This document shows, one piece after another, positions 1-10,480 of a DNA stretch of 64,000 nucleotides (position 1 is its first letter; each line of letters begins with the position of its first letter). The translations under genes were made by a program, and so were the position numbers. The notes beneath the pieces are model-generated. The model searched no databases. It was not told the DNA's origin and was given only the letters and a program-made list of their open reading frames with translations. Where the stretch lies: the NCBI GenBank assembly GCA_944472135.2, contig OX235268.1:14762589-14826588 (forward strand), written 5' to 3'. This stretch comes from Trichobilharzia regenti. Taxonomy: Eukaryota; Platyhelminthes; Trematoda; Strigeidida; Schistosomatidae.

Positions 1-1070
1 ACTGTCGACGAGATGAATATCAACTAACGACTGGTATGCCCTCATCTCCAATATGAAATGATTAAATCAACACAATTCCATCATGTAAACGCATACTGTT
101 TCTATAATTACGTAGGCCTATCAAATCTAACAGTCTACACGTGTTTTGTTATCTCTACCAATTGGCCAAATTGACAACGTAAACAGAATTAGCACATGCT
201 GATGAACGATGTTTAAGTTGTTAAGCAGAAGCTGAGGTTTTATAAATTCTGGTCTAGTATTACTTTTATAAAGCTATTAATGGCATTGAATAGCGAAACG
301 TCAGTTTAAACAGAAATATCGTTCTGTTCTTCATTCAATTAAGAAATATAATCTTTATATTATTTGAATGTATATATGTTGTTCATAACTTCCAGAATGG
401 TGATAAGGACTATTTCTGTAGGCATTCTTGATGATCAGGTTATACTATTTGTGGGGGATGTTAGAATAACTTCAATTCTAAAATTTTCCTCATGAACAAA
501 CATCATTCAGAGAGATCACTGAAAACTATCGGAAAGCACTGAACAGCAGTTTCGTCCTATTCTAAGACTCTTCACAGTGTGCAGGCACCTGTCCCCCTCC
601 AGGAATAGCTTGAGCCGGAATCTAATTACTGAAATTGATCCGCCAAGGGCACCAGTGAGAGCAGCACTATATCACGAAATGACACACAGTTGGTATTTAG
701 GAGTCATTTGATTTTAGCCCAAGTCAGTGAGTAGTCAGAGAGCTTGGCTTCGTAACCTGAAGATTCTAGGCTCGATCTCTGGCAGGAGACTTGTGACTGC
801 GTACTAGTCAACAGTCTCAAAATAGGACGAGACGGCTATCCAATACTTCTTGATTTTCAATAGTCTCTCTTTTGCTGATGTCGGATGAAGTGTTTCTTGA
901 TATTACTTTCGTTGGTGATGATTAACAATGGAATGCAGTGATGACTTGGGAGTTAAGAAGAGAATAACATTCCTTTCTATCATCAGTCAGTGATCTCAGA
1001 TAAATGATCCAACTTTAAATCCATCAAAACGTGAGACTACTGACTTCTCCTTTAGACATTAACGTGATCT
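1..1070. repeat. Left copy of an inverted composite duplication
   Basis: Reverse-complement of this stretch is readable at about 13150-14312. Matching blocks run in order: an unknown repeat (R1, about 1-480), a SINE2 fold-back (about 490-870), and the start of a CR1-like RT fragment (about 940-1070). Both copies share the joins between blocks, so this is a duplicated composite rather than independent insertions. By eye the copies are clearly diverged, with indels in the SINE2 centre, so the event is old. The window edge cuts this copy. The class of R1 is unknown; a third R1 piece lies at 39390-39660. Confidence 0.75.
490..870. mobile_element. SINE2 fold-back unit (two divergent arms)
   Basis: The minus arm (about 490-625) and plus arm (about 715-870) both carry the SINE2 end: a hammerhead-like block with stem II around AGTCTNAAAATAGGACGA and a downstream CAGTGCT/CAATACT pairing segment. 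The plus arm has a worn tRNA-like head (GGCTCGATCTC as a B-box-like element near 770). The two arms point outwards from a spacer of about 90 bp. Both ribozyme cores are degraded. Confidence 0.65.
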
Positions 1071-1790
1071 ACAATGATTGGTTGGTACACGTGATGCTTG
1101 TAGCATAGAGATGATCGGAATATAAACTAAGTCGAACAGAAAATACCTTGGAATATTTATTTCCTCTGACCTCACTTGGTCATCCCATATTTTGTTGATC
1201 TCCAAGAAAATGCTGTGTCTAATCTACTACATTAAGTAGCTAAGACAATCTGGAATCATGCAACCTCTAATTACTTTTACAACTTGTTAACTCGTGTATC
1301 TTACCTAATGTACTTTACTACTCCTCCACCCTTAGTCTTTCCTTGGCTACTCATTTAAAAAAGGACTATATCATTTTGAGAAGAGTACTGAAGAGTTGTC
1401 AATAGGGCGAGTGGTGTGCAACCTGATGGAAATCTGAACTCATGAAAGAGAAGTGGTCCGAAATGCAGATTGTCTAATGCTCAACACACTCTCTATTCTC
1501 AACTTCCTCTACCTTGTATCACTTTTATCTCATCTGGCAGAATTACAAGTCAGTGCAAAAGATTATATGCTTGTACTTCCAAGTATAGGAACTCAGCGAT
1601 ACCATATTTGACCAGTCCATGTTCTATGCCCAACAGAGACAGTGTTAAGCGTGAGATTTATGCATTAGTTCTTTGTTAGCAAAATAATCGGTCCTTTTAT
1701 TATCTCCTTTTTGTAACCTATGGTGACACTATCTCAATTAACTGACTACCTTAGCTACTAAACTTATTATTATTATTATTACTTACAATA
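935..1790 (+). pseudogene. CR1/SR1-like LINE, end of reverse transcriptase
   Basis: Fragments in several frames match the same RT C-terminus seen intact-like at 54.5-55.3 kb: an LNPSK block at 1010, an IFISSDLTWSSHI-like block at 1155-1190, then SSGRI and TSKYRNSAIPYL at 1530-1605. It ends at a stop near 1680. An AT-rich 3' leader with (TTA)n follows to about 1790. Stops and frameshifts make it dead. No catalytic RT motif is left. The clade call rests on resemblance to schistosome SR1-type elements and is inferred. Confidence 0.65.
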
Positions 1791-2141
1791 TTCTTTTTGT
1801 ATATCTAATATGACTTTGTGGTGGTGGTGGTGTGATACGATACAATCTGTGCCAAAGGAATATTATTCTCACATATTCTCATACAGTTCAATTCGGCACT
1901 AGCAACAGAATACAATATATCTATAATCTATTTGAACATTCTATTTGATGTTAGAGACAGAATACATTTCCCACTGCATTAACAACAAAAGAATACTATG
2001 TATGTATTTGAACATGCTATTTCTTGTCGTTTGATGTTAACCGAAATCACAAGCTCAATATGACTGGTTGAAAAAAATAAATATAAATTGTATGTATATT
2101 AACAGCTGTGTGATCAATGAAAAAGATACCTTGGCTCCTGC
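1791..2141. other. No gene; probable LINE 3' leader
   Basis: AT-rich, with a short (GGT)n near 1818 and no coding signal. It lies between the CR1-like RT end and the solo LTR and is probably 3' untranslated sequence of the same LINE. Confidence 0.3.
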
Positions 2142-2436
2142 TGTGGTGAGAGCAGGCCGTGAGAAAATATGTACAAGGCTGATTTAACAACCAATCGCAG
2201 CAAAGTTAACGTGGCAAAATATGATTCGCAGATAGAGAACTCTATTTGTCGAGGAATCCCTAAACAACCAATCCGAAGCCTGCGTTTGTCTGCCTGACTT
2301 CTGATAAACAACCAATCAGATGACTGCGCTTGTCTACTTGCATAAGCTGTAATAATGTATGTGAAATATATATAAATACGTGTTGATTTTCATAATAAAA
2401 CGATCTGTTGCCTGGCCCTTGTCTTCTGTTGTTACA
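2142..2436 (+). mobile_element. Solo LTR, gypsy-size (copy 1)
   Basis: Begins TGTGGTGAGAGC and ends TTGTTACA, giving TG...CA ends. It contains a TATA-like TATATAAATAC and an AATAAAA signal about 35 bp before its end, as expected of a U3-R-U5 LTR. Flanks carry CTGC on both sides (2138-2141 and 2437-2440), a 4-bp target duplication. A second copy on the opposite strand is at 24504-24822. No gag-pol sequence lies nearby, so this is a solo LTR left by recombination. A second, similar TTGTTACA lies 25 bp further on. Confidence 0.75.
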
Positions 2437-2469
2437 CTGCGTCTTGCCTTCTATTGTTACAATTTCACC

Positions 2470-2665
2470 GTTACTTTAAATACCAACTAAGAACTGCCTT
2501 TAACACTCCTGCAATATTATTTAATATTTTAATATTACTGTATAAAATTAGATGTAATATTATAATACCAAATGCAGAAAACTCCACCCTGTAACATGAG
2601 TTCTGTTTTGGAGTAAAGCAAATTATTATTATTATTATTATTATTACTATTATTATTTATCACGA
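2470..2665 (+). repeat. CR1-like 3' tail with (ATT)n
   Basis: GTTTTGGAGTAAAGCAAATT followed by (ATT)n at about 2620-2657 matches the tail GTTTTGGAATAAAGCAAATT of the CR1-like copy at 55730-55770. This is probably the true 3' end of the element whose RT remnant lies at 935-1680, separated by the solo LTR insertion. Confidence 0.6.
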
Positions 2666-2879
2666 AAGATGGTAGTACACTGGTATCCCATGAAAGCTAA
2701 TATTCAGGTGTTAGTATGAAACAGATTTCGTTTATATCAAGTTTGATCACAGATTGATATCAGCTAGACAATCAATGAAAAGCTACTAGGTAGTACTGCA
2801 TACTCATTGCGTCCTTGTTTGGGACCAACGAGCTGTACGCAGCCGGGTAGAAGTTAGCATCCGTTGGTCAGGGTTTCAG

Positions 2880-3035
2880 GTACTATAGGTTGAATTGTCT
2901 ACAAGCTCCCCATGTAACTGAAAGCTCCTGAAGTTCAAAACCTAATGGGTGCGTACTGACAATGAGTTCCAAACTAGGACCAAATGGCCTTCCAGTACTC
3001 CATGGTAGTTCTTGAGGGGTCTGCAAGACGGGAAG
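2880..3035 (+). mobile_element. SINE2, single plus arm
   Basis: A worn tRNA-like head (CATGTAACTGAAAGCTCCTG, then AGTTCAAAACC) is followed by GCGTACTG, a stem-II-like GTTCCAAACTAGGAC and CCAGTACTCC. GTACTG and CAGTAC, which flank the core, are perfectly complementary here although the core reads ACAATGA. Confidence 0.6.
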
Positions 3036-3109
3036 GAGAATGGTGAGGTTGGCTACTATCCTTAATGATCTGTCTGATTGTGCTGGAGTGGAGCCTACCA
3101 GCGACTTTG

Positions 3110-3430
3110 GGTGTTGAGAAGACAAATATGTGTTTGACAGACCAAAATGAATGTAGAAGATCTGAAATCCATCCAGATAATTTATGTCTTATGTCATACA
3201 GACTCGAAAGTCTCTATGTGAAATCCAAAGTGTTAGCAGAAGAGCCCCCTAAAAAGATAGTTCTTCAAGAGAGTATAAAGAATACGGAGGTAATGAAGTT
3301 GATGGAGAACCAACAATAAGAACAAGCACGATATATCTAAAGGAAACCATCTCTTTCAGTTATCTAAATAGCATCTTTTCAACTAAAAGTGGTACAAATA
3401 AGGGTTTCAAAGCCAACTACGGTCTTCGTT
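3110..3430 (+). pseudogene. RTE-clade RT fragment (motif C region)
   Basis: A 64-codon open stretch (from 3125) aligns with the RTE at 9470-9640: WTD.., LCLMS after the position of FADD, and NTEVMK. The catalytic FADD is degraded to PDN, so no activity is possible. It is much more diverged than the 7.3-10.3 kb copy. Confidence 0.6.
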
Positions 3431-3439
3431 ATACCCTGA

Positions 3440-3960
3440 AAATTCCTATACACATGACCGAAAATGTAGAAAATAGATCCTTCTGTAATCTGTTAACAAG
3501 AAGTCTCTCTCTCTGTTTCTATGTACATACGACTGCAATTCAAAGGTGATATACCAAGTGAAGTAATCACTGGGAAGTTGAGAAAATCAATTTGAATGAC
3601 TTTTAATGGTGGTAAGCTGCCGTTTATATTTTCCACACAAACAGTTATGATTCAGAAAGTGGCCAACCAATTCTAATCGTATCTTCCAGTTCAATTGCTC
3701 CTGTGGAGTCAGTCGCATTAGCCGTTGCTCCGGTATTCTTAATTTTTCGTCCTCGGGAAGAACTAACAGTGTTTTCAAAATTGTCAGCAGTTCTATACTG
3801 TACCACTTAGTCCAAACTGGCAACAAAGTTAGCAGTGAAGACCCTTTCTCGATGATCTGTGGTGTGTCGAATATATTACCAACGCCTTCTAGATACCCTT
3901 GGAAGGCCCTTGGAATTCGCTTAAATCAACCGGAGCTTTACTATATTCCAAAAAAAATAC
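3440..3960 (+). pseudogene. Penelope-like element, thumb to endonuclease remnant
   Basis: LQFKGDIPSEVI (3535-3570) is the PLE segment between RT thumb and endonuclease. It is followed by CSCGV at 3700, the Cys motif before GIY-YIG, and by LNQPELY at 3930, a conserved C-terminal block. Stops and frameshifts separate the pieces. Confidence 0.65.
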
Positions 3961-4389
3961 TTGTGATACAGAATGGAATTCTCAGCATTAATCACAATAT
4001 TGCATCTAATTTCCTCAAATTATAAATAAAAATTAATCACACAGAAAATTTTCCACATTTACAATAGAGGTAGTGTCAAAAACATGCAGCATATAAAATG
4101 GAAATAGCAATAATAATGATAACAGCTAGGGTAATAATAATAAGAATACAAGTGAAAATTACCGTTGGCTTGTGTCACACAGTATTGGCAATGTGGTATA
4201 GAAATCCTAACATGTTTAAAAATATTGAATATAATGTTCTCTTTACATGATATGGTGAGGGGAAAAACAAAGATTACAGCCGTCATGGAGATAAGTTGGT
4301 GTTTGCAATTATGAGAGTAAAACAGAGAAGTAACAGGACCATAAATATAATAGAAGTAATAAAAGTAAAGCTTGAAGGTATGTAAGGAT
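3961..4389. other. No gene recognised
   Basis: AT-rich. The first 40 bp resemble the tail of the tRNA-headed SINE seen at 6488-6600 (GGAATTCTCAGCAT). No coding signal; possibly PLE 3' untranslated sequence. Confidence 0.3.
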
Positions 4390-5260
4390 GGATGGAGGAA
4401 ATTGTTTATTTACTAGATGAAAGAAGGTTAGTTAATTCTTGCCTGACACTATTTTCATCACATAAAATACGTGCCAAGTATGGTATCATAGAATTCTTAT
4501 ACTTAGACGTGCGAGCATACAGTTTTCTGAAGTTACTCCTTGTTCTACCTGAGGAGATCCAAGGTGAAAGCTGAGGGTAAAGCGGATGCTCCAAGTCAGA
4601 CAAAATCCCTTTAGTAAATTTATTGCATGAAGTCAAGTGCCTATCGACAACGACGTTAACTATGTGGTCCACTGGGACACCACTCACCCTACTAACAGTC
4701 TTCAGTATTCGACGAATTGTGACATGGTCCTTTTTAAGCAAACCAGGAAAGAATTAGGGTGAGCAATAAAGAAGAATAGGTAGGATGCAAGAGTTTATGA
4801 ACTGTAAGATGAGGGGTTGAGTTATACCCGAGTGTCTTAACTTCTTAATGTAAAATGTCAAGCGGAATATTTTACTGGAGATTGCTAAGACATGGGAAGA
4901 CCAGGAGAGATCAGAAGAGAGAATAAGTCCAAGATACTTAATTTCTGATTTGATTCCTATATCATTGTCGTTAATTTTACAACTGTCATGAGAATTGATG
5001 ACTTCTTTTAGCTGTCTTTTACATCTTAAGCTGAAATTAACAGTTTGACATTTTTAGAAGGATTCAGTTTAAGATTGTTAGACTCAGACCATTTACTGAC
5101 TCCCGACAGAAAGCTATTTATTTTGGTACAATCTAGCTGGGAGTTAACAGCCACTGAAACTTTGAAGTCATCAGGGTATTTCACAAAGTTTATTTCATCA
5201 GAGTAAAAGGCCCTAGTGGACGGAGAAGGCCTCACCGCTATTACATCCCTTATTTGATCT
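4390..5260 (-). pseudogene. CR1/SR1-like LINE, RT C-terminal half
   Basis: Two minus-strand stretches give the same protein as the 54.5-kb copy. At 5026-5235: INFVKYPDDFKVSV (YADD-box remnant) and LNLNPSK-like LKLNPSK. At 4406-4741: LKKDHVTIRRILK, SSGRTRSNFRKLYARTSKY and a stop after LLSSSK. The catalytic YADD is changed to YPDD and the frame is broken between the two parts. Confidence 0.7.
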
Positions 5261-5799
5261 GATATTCAAATTAGTGTTATAATAAGGCCTGCTATCTCCC
5301 TCTTATTGATGCTTTTGGAATGTAATCCCCTATTATTGATTTAATGTAGTTTAAAACAGCATTACTGTCATATTAAATGTAGAACCTGATGACGAATTTA
5401 TTGAACAGAATAGTCTTTGTTTATTAACCAGTCTTATTATTTAATCAGAAGTCCAACACAATAAAGATCTGTAGGTAGTTCTTCAGTTTTCGAATTCTTT
5501 CGCAACTAGATGTCATCCTTATCAACACCAGTCATCTTGTCACAAGGAAATCCAACGAGAAAGGACATTTTGTTTAAGATATTTCAAAAGTACTATGTAA
5601 GAAATCATTTGCTTTAAGTTTGTCTACCGATCGACATCAGCCAGACTGCTATCTCTTCCTGGTTTCGTCCTCATCGTCAGCAGAAACCCATCAGGGTTCA
5701 AACACAGTACCATCCCAATTACAAGGCGATCTCAGCGACCATTCCACGATCTCTAGCTTCTAGCAGTTCGTTGTTTTAGCCAATATCATCGGGCAATCT
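5261..5799. other. Intervening region with a PLE terminal motif
   Basis: No gene. It holds one PLE hammerhead-like motif (5379-5424, listed separately) and otherwise unassigned AT-rich sequence up to the start of the PLE at 5.8 kb. Confidence 0.35.
5379..5424 (+). ncRNA. PLE terminal hammerhead-like motif
   Basis: GAAC, then the canonical core CTGATGA (5386-5392), a weak stem-II segment, a GAAC in place of GAAA, and a downstream GTTT that can pair with GAAC. The layout matches the minimalist hammerheads known from PLE flanking repeats. It stands alone here, without adjacent PLE coding sequence. Confidence 0.5.
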
Positions 5800-5842
5800 A
5801 AAATGAAAAATATTCTTTTCAATAATTTCTCTTCAGGTTCTT
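5800..5842 (-). ncRNA. PLE hammerhead-like motif, inverted left end
   Basis: On the minus strand: GAAC-CTGAAGA-(stem II)-GAAA-AGAATATT. It is the reverse-strand counterpart of the motif at 10437-10480 of the same element. The 3' stem-I partner is worn (CATTTT). Confidence 0.5.
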
Positions 5843-5949
5843 GCAATTATAAAATATAATATTAGTTGTCGTTACAGTAAAGGCCAGTTTTGCGGCAGAT
5901 ACATTTTTAACATAGAAAGCTAGAGACCAAAGCTCAGTATACACACTTC

Positions 5950-6870
5950 TTTAGCTTCGTACCGATGAAATACAAACGAAATCTAGTCAGGTGCTTAGTA
6001 TTTAGAGCAACGTTTATTTGTTCCGAAGACTGCGTAGATAAAGAACTCCAGGTCATCCGAGACATTCTAAGCCAGAGCGGATATCCAGAGAAATTCATTA
6101 AAGCCATCATAAGTTACAATAGTCGTAAACATGAACTGGCAACGGTGGAGAAAAAGCCTCCCTTTCTTCGTCTCCAATCCAGGAGAGATACTCCTGCGGA
6201 TATTCTATCGCAACGTTTAACCAGGACTATCAAGAAAACATTCTACTCTGCACGTCTGTGTCTATCCTTCAGTAGCCGTCCAATGTTCACCAAGCAACTC
6301 AAAGATGCCTGATCTTACCTTAGTTCTTCTTCATGCATACACCATTTCAACTGTTCCTGTGATTCAAGTTATATAGGGCGCACAATTAGTCAGGTTCGTC
6401 TACAGGTTCGAGAACATTTCCCAGCTTGGTTCAGCAGGGGGAAATTAAGTGTATAAAAAAGATCAATCCTGTCACACTTGATCGGTATTTATTTATTTTC
6501 ATTACAGCTTGATTCCACACCGTATTTTTGGTACAGGTATGGAATTTTCAGCATGTGATATCGGTAGCCCAAATTTTGCAGGTCGACCATACATATTAGG
6601 TGTGCGTCGGAAGGGGATCGAACCTCGGACCATGTTCATGGTCGGTGAGAATCCTAACCACTGTGCAACCGAAGGTACTGGACATCGTATCTATGTCAAC
6701 ACAGCTTTCAGGGTTATATACCGAATTCTGAATTCGTTATCACGTACAGTTCACTTACGTCTCCTAAATATAGCTGAAGCTATTGCAATAAGATTGAATA
6801 AACCGGAACTTTGTATCCAAATAGAACACGTCCAGACGCTGTTCCTACCGTGGTCAAACTTGGATTGATG
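5950..6870 (+). pseudogene. PLE A: RT thumb and GIY-YIG endonuclease
   Basis: The frame from 5965 reads KYKRNLVRCL (thumb start), ICSEDC, then LRLQSRRDTPADIL. After a stop, CSCDSSYIGRTISQ (6355-6395) is the GIY-YIG core with Tyr and Gly kept, followed by REHFPAWF. A SINE interrupts the frame at about 6488-6673. The C-terminus resumes with TGHRIYVNTAFRVIYRI and LNIAEAIAIRLNKPELCIQ. The enzyme would nick DNA during target-primed insertion. The RT palm is absent, and a stop lies before the endonuclease. Confidence 0.8.
6488..6673 (-). mobile_element. tRNA-headed SINE inserted in PLE coding sequence
   Basis: On the minus strand a tRNA-like head is clear: TTGCACAGTGGTTAGGAT (A box), GACCATGAACATGGTC (anticodon-arm hairpin) and GAGGTTCGATCCC (B box). 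The tail is not RTE-derived; it ends in ACGGTGTGGAATCAAGCTGT and (ATAA)n. GGTA occurs at both junctions as a short target duplication. The same tail recurs at 63946-64000, also inside a PLE. Confidence 0.7.
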
Positions 6871-7338
6871 ATTACTCTTCTTCTCACCAATAGTTCTCCT
6901 TCCCCTTAACCCTCTTGGTTTTTGTTTCCCTTGCTTATTATTACAAATACTACTATTTGTCATAATTTATGCCCTTCATGCAAACATTCCCTCACTACTA
7001 TCGAATTTTCCATTTATACTATCCGGACTTATTATTAGTGATATTATCTCTTTTCCCAATATACGCCTCCACCTGTGTCATTTCACACATTGGTTATTTC
7101 ATGATGAACCACTCATCGCAGTCTTACTATCTCCTCCTCTTTAATACATACCACTTTGTACTAGCCACTCACCTGACACCTTTTATAACCTTGAACTGAC
7201 TTGTCAACTGAACTTGTCACTTTTCCTACCCCACACTCTACAAATCTATTATGATTAATCACCAGAATAGTCTCCTGTTTTACAATATTTCGGTAATCGA
7301 TTTCAGCCCAACAAGTTTGTCACAGAAATACAACTATT
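6871..7338 (+). repeat. PLE A 3' untranslated region
   Basis: Collinear with 17710-18190 of PLE C (shared blocks such as CTATCCGGACTTATTATTAG and GCAGTCTTACTATCTCCTCC). Pyrimidine-rich with no conserved frame; a 76-codon open stretch at 6969 is not conserved as protein and is rejected. Confidence 0.65.
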
Positions 7339-7353
7339 TAGTTTGTCACCCAA
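7339..7353 (+). repeat. RTE target-site duplication, left
   Basis: TAGTTTGTCACCCAA, identical to 10329-10343. Joining the PLE across the RTE at this repeat restores the order seen in PLE C near 18185-18205. Confidence 0.9.
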
Positions 7354-7564
7354 CCTCGCCAGATACTAGCTTGCTAGGCTCTTAGCTTACTAGTTTTCTA
7401 GCTGGTCCCAAGCCCGGGTAAAGAGGGAGGGTTGGGTTGTGGTGCTAGCAACTCCACCCCTGTAAAACAACCAAATCGCTACAGAAACTTCAACGAATAA
7501 ATATATTAAAAATTCTAAAAACATAAGCAATAGCCTTACTTTTCGCTGGAATCGGGGAAGTGAA

Positions 7565-8862
7565 ATGACGCAGGCTGGTGAAAGCCTTCGGGAAGCCAGT
7601 CAGTCGATTTGCCTTCTTTTGATGAAAGCAAAAGTAAGGACGGGTACCTGGAATGTTCATACAATGTACAAAACTGGAAAGGCTGCCCAAATAGCCGCTG
7701 AAATGAGAAGGTACAGAATAGAAGTGTTGGGAATCTGCGAAAGCAGATGGAACGGAACTGGAAGGTGCCAACTACCTACTGGAGAGACAGTAATCTTCTC
7801 CGGCCACCCAGAGGAAAACCATGAGCACACTGAGGGAGTGGCCATCATGATGCCACCAACAGCAACCAAAGCTCTCATGCAGTGGGAAGCAATCTCCTCC
7901 AGGATAATGACAGCCAGGTTCAACTCAAAAGGAAGGAAAGTTACAGTCATTCAATGCTATGCGCCACCAGATGGAAACACCAAGAACCCAATAGACTTCA
8001 TCTCAATTTCAAGAAAGTGGAGACGGAGCCTACTGGACACAAGGTCAAGGAGAGGAGCAGATGTGGGTTCAGACCACTATCTAGTAGAAGGGACTTTCAA
8101 GGTGAAACTAAAAGCCTCGAGGATAGCTGGGGATAGGCCACAATGCAAGTTCAACACTCAATTACTGAAGGACACAACCACAAAAGACACCTTCACTGCA
8201 ACTGTCAGAGCAAAGCAGGAAACACTACGCGACAGCACTGAAGAATCATGCGTGGAAGAACATTGGAAGTCTCTGAAGGCGATTCTCAACGAAACGTGTT
8301 CAACGGTTCTAGGAAGAAAGAAGAGACAAGACAAGGAATGGCTCTCAACGGACACTTGGAAATTAATAGAAGAGAGGAGAATGGTGAAAGAGAAAATGAT
8401 TCAATGCAAGGACGGACAGGAGAAGGAGACGATGAGCTCAACTTACAAAGCATTGGACAAAGAAGTGAAGAAGAGTGCTAGGAAGGACAAAAGACGATTC
8501 TACGACAATCTAGCTACTGAAGCTGAAAAGGCAGCAGGCAAAAGGGACCTGAGGACACTATATCAGATAACCAAATCTCTATCCGGGAAGAGACCAACAC
8601 AAGCGAAACCTATAAAAGACAGCCAAGGGAACCCAATTACCAAGGAAGAAAAACAGATTAAACAATGGGCGGATCACTTCAAAGGACTCTTGAACCGACC
8701 ATCACCTGCAACCCGTCCAGAAATACCAACAACAGCGCGCACACAACTGCAAGTTGACACCAATCCTCCAACGAGAGCTGAAGTCTTGAATGCAATCAAG
8801 CTTCTGAAAGCTGGAACAGCAGCCGGACCAGATGGAATACCCCCTGAAGCACTGAAAGCGAC
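7565..8862 (+). pseudogene. RTE endonuclease and linker, internally deleted
   Basis: Opens with the AP-endonuclease start (RTGTWNVHTMYKTGKAAQ, then EVLGICESRWNG with the Glu kept, aa 28-65). The domain jumps at about aa 138-142 from VIQCYAP straight to a PDGNTKNPIDFIS segment. In RTE proteins these two are separated by roughly 90-100 residues holding the GDLNA-type catalytic block, so that block is deleted. RRGADVGSDHYLV (near aa 160) is the conserved C-terminal SDHxLV. The linker ends with AGPDGIPPEALK, the start of RT. One missing base near 8860 shifts the frame. Confidence 0.85.
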
Positions 8863-9580
8863 CCAGAGACTACAGCAGACATGCTGACTCCATTATTGCA
8901 AAAGGTCTGGAAGGAGGGAAAGGTGCCTACTGACTGGAGGAAAGGTTACCTCGTGAAACTACCAAAGAAGGGCGACTTAGGACTCTGCAAGAACTGGCGA
9001 GGAATCATGCTCCTATCGACGCCAAGTAAAATCCTGAGTCGCATCATCCTGGAGAGATTAAAGGACGCACTGGAGACAGAACTCCGACCAGAACAAGCTG
9101 GATTCAGGAAAGGCAAATCATGTACTGACCAAATTGCAACTCTACGCATCATCATCACAGAACAAAGCATGGAATGGCAATCAAACCTCTACCTCAACTT
9201 TATAGACTTTGAGAAGGCCTTCGACAGCGTTGACCGTGAAGTAATTTGGAAATTACTCGAGTACTATGGCGTACCCCAAATATTCATCAACCTTATTCAA
9301 CAGCTGTACGACAACGGCACATGTCAAGTGATCCACAACGGAAAACTCAGCGAGGCGTTTGGAGTAAACACAGGAGTCAGACAAGGGTGCTTATTATCAC
9401 CAATGATATTCCTAATTGTGGTGGACTGGATTATGCGTCAGACAGTGGGAAACGAGAAGACAGGAATATCCTGGACCGACGTGAAGAACCTAGAAGACCT
9501 GGATTTCGCGGATGACTTATGTTTGATGTCACACAAAATCGAAGACTTACAAGCGAAAACCGACAAACTGGTCGAAGAAG
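8863..9580 (+). pseudogene. RTE reverse transcriptase, palm and fingers
   Basis: All main RT blocks read in one frame (open from 8881): WRKGYLVKLPKKGDL, NWRGIMLLSTPSKI, QAGFRKGKSCTDQI, motif A FIDFEKAFDSVDR (9200-9240), motif B NTGVRQGCLLSP (9367-9402) and motif C FADDLCLMS (9507-9533). The three catalytic aspartates are intact. The segment is broken from its endonuclease by a one-base deletion and from its C-terminus by a frameshift near 9584. Confidence 0.9.
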
Positions 9581-10320
9581 CAACCGGCGAAGACAGGACT
9601 CCAGGTGAACATAGACAAGACGGAGGTTATGAAAATAACCAACCAACCAACAACAACAACAGCAGCAACATCCAACGTCAATCACCATCAACGGGAGGGA
9701 TTTGAAAGAGGTTACTTCATTCACTTATCTAGGGAGCATTGTCTCAACTACAGGAGGAACGGACGAGGATGTCAAATCGAGCGAGAATCGGGAAGGCGAG
9801 AAACACATTCATCAACCTGAAATCAATCTGGAAATCTTCGTCACTCAGCATCACCAACAAAATTCGGATTTTCAATACAAACGTAAAGTCAGTTCTTCTA
9901 TACGGATCAGAAACTTGGCGGGTCACAAAGAATATTTCCAAAAGGTTGCAGACCTTTATTAACAACTGTCTTCGCTCTATACTGAAGATCAGATGGCCGG
10001 AAAGAATCACCAACAAGGAATTATGGGAACAAACAAAGCAAGAACCAATCGCCCAACAAATATGCAGGAGAAAGTGGAGATGGATCGGACACTCGCTGAG
10101 GAGACCGCTGGGTGACATCGCGCGTCAGGCCCTCGAGTGGAACCCGAAAGGGAAGCGGCGTGTGGGACGTCCAAGGGTGACATGGAGGAGATCGTGTGAA
10201 GAGGAGTTGAAAGAGTATGGACTAACATGGATGCAGGCGAAAAGTACAGCAGAAGACAGAAGCAAATGGAGACGTGCAGTTGAAGCCCTATGTTCCACTA
10301 GGAACCCAAGGGAGCAATAA
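9581..10320 (+). pseudogene. RTE RT thumb and C-terminal domain
   Basis: Readable in pieces: NIDKTEVMKITNQP (9605), TSFTYLGSIVSTTGGTDEDV (9708), then ARIGKARNTFINLKSIWKS to the stop at 10320 (LLYGSETW; ILKIRWPERITNKELW; RRKWRWIGHSLRR; GRPRVTWRR). At least three frame changes occur between 9584 and 9780. The last codons overlap the 3' tail used by SINE3. Confidence 0.85.
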
Positions 10321-10328
10321 TATAATAA

Positions 10329-10343
10329 TAGTTTGTCACCCAA
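10329..10343 (+). repeat. RTE target-site duplication, right
   Basis: Same 15 bases as 7339-7353; marks the end of the RTE and the return to PLE A sequence. Confidence 0.9.
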
Positions 10344-10436
10344 TGTGACTGTCAATCTATTATTCTACGTAAAAATGTATCCGCTACATAACTGGCCATT
10401 ATTGTAACGACAACAAATATTATATTTTATAATTGT

Positions 10437-10480
10437 AAGAACCTGAAGAGAAATTGTTGAGAAGAGTATTCTTCGTTCAG
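10437..10480 (+). ncRNA. PLE hammerhead-like motif, right end of PLE A
   Basis: Stem I GAAC (10439-10442) pairs with GTTC (10475-10478). Core CTGAAGA lies at 10443-10449. Stem III is a 5-bp hairpin, GAAGA/TCTTC (10461-10474), and the nucleotide before GTTC is C, an acceptable cleavage base. GAAA is altered to GAGA and stem II is weak. This is the best-folded PLE motif in the window. Confidence 0.6.

Larger units (their letters stand above)
7354..10328 (+). mobile_element. RTE-clade LINE, near full length, 15-bp target duplication
   Basis: About 2,975 bp: a 5' leader of roughly 210 bp (7354-7564), coding sequence for AP-like endonuclease and RT (7565-10320), and a short (TAATAA)n tail. It lies inside the 3' region of PLE A. 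The protein order matches RTE elements of schistosomes. Several single-base frameshifts and an internal endonuclease deletion make it non-autonomous. Its leader (7416-7495) and 3' end (10281-10320) are shared with SINE3. Confidence 0.85.

Noticed and set aside
7565..8887. The 440-codon frame as a host nuclease gene
   Set aside because: It is the endonuclease/linker half of an RTE flanked by a 15-bp target duplication; RT continues in the next frame.
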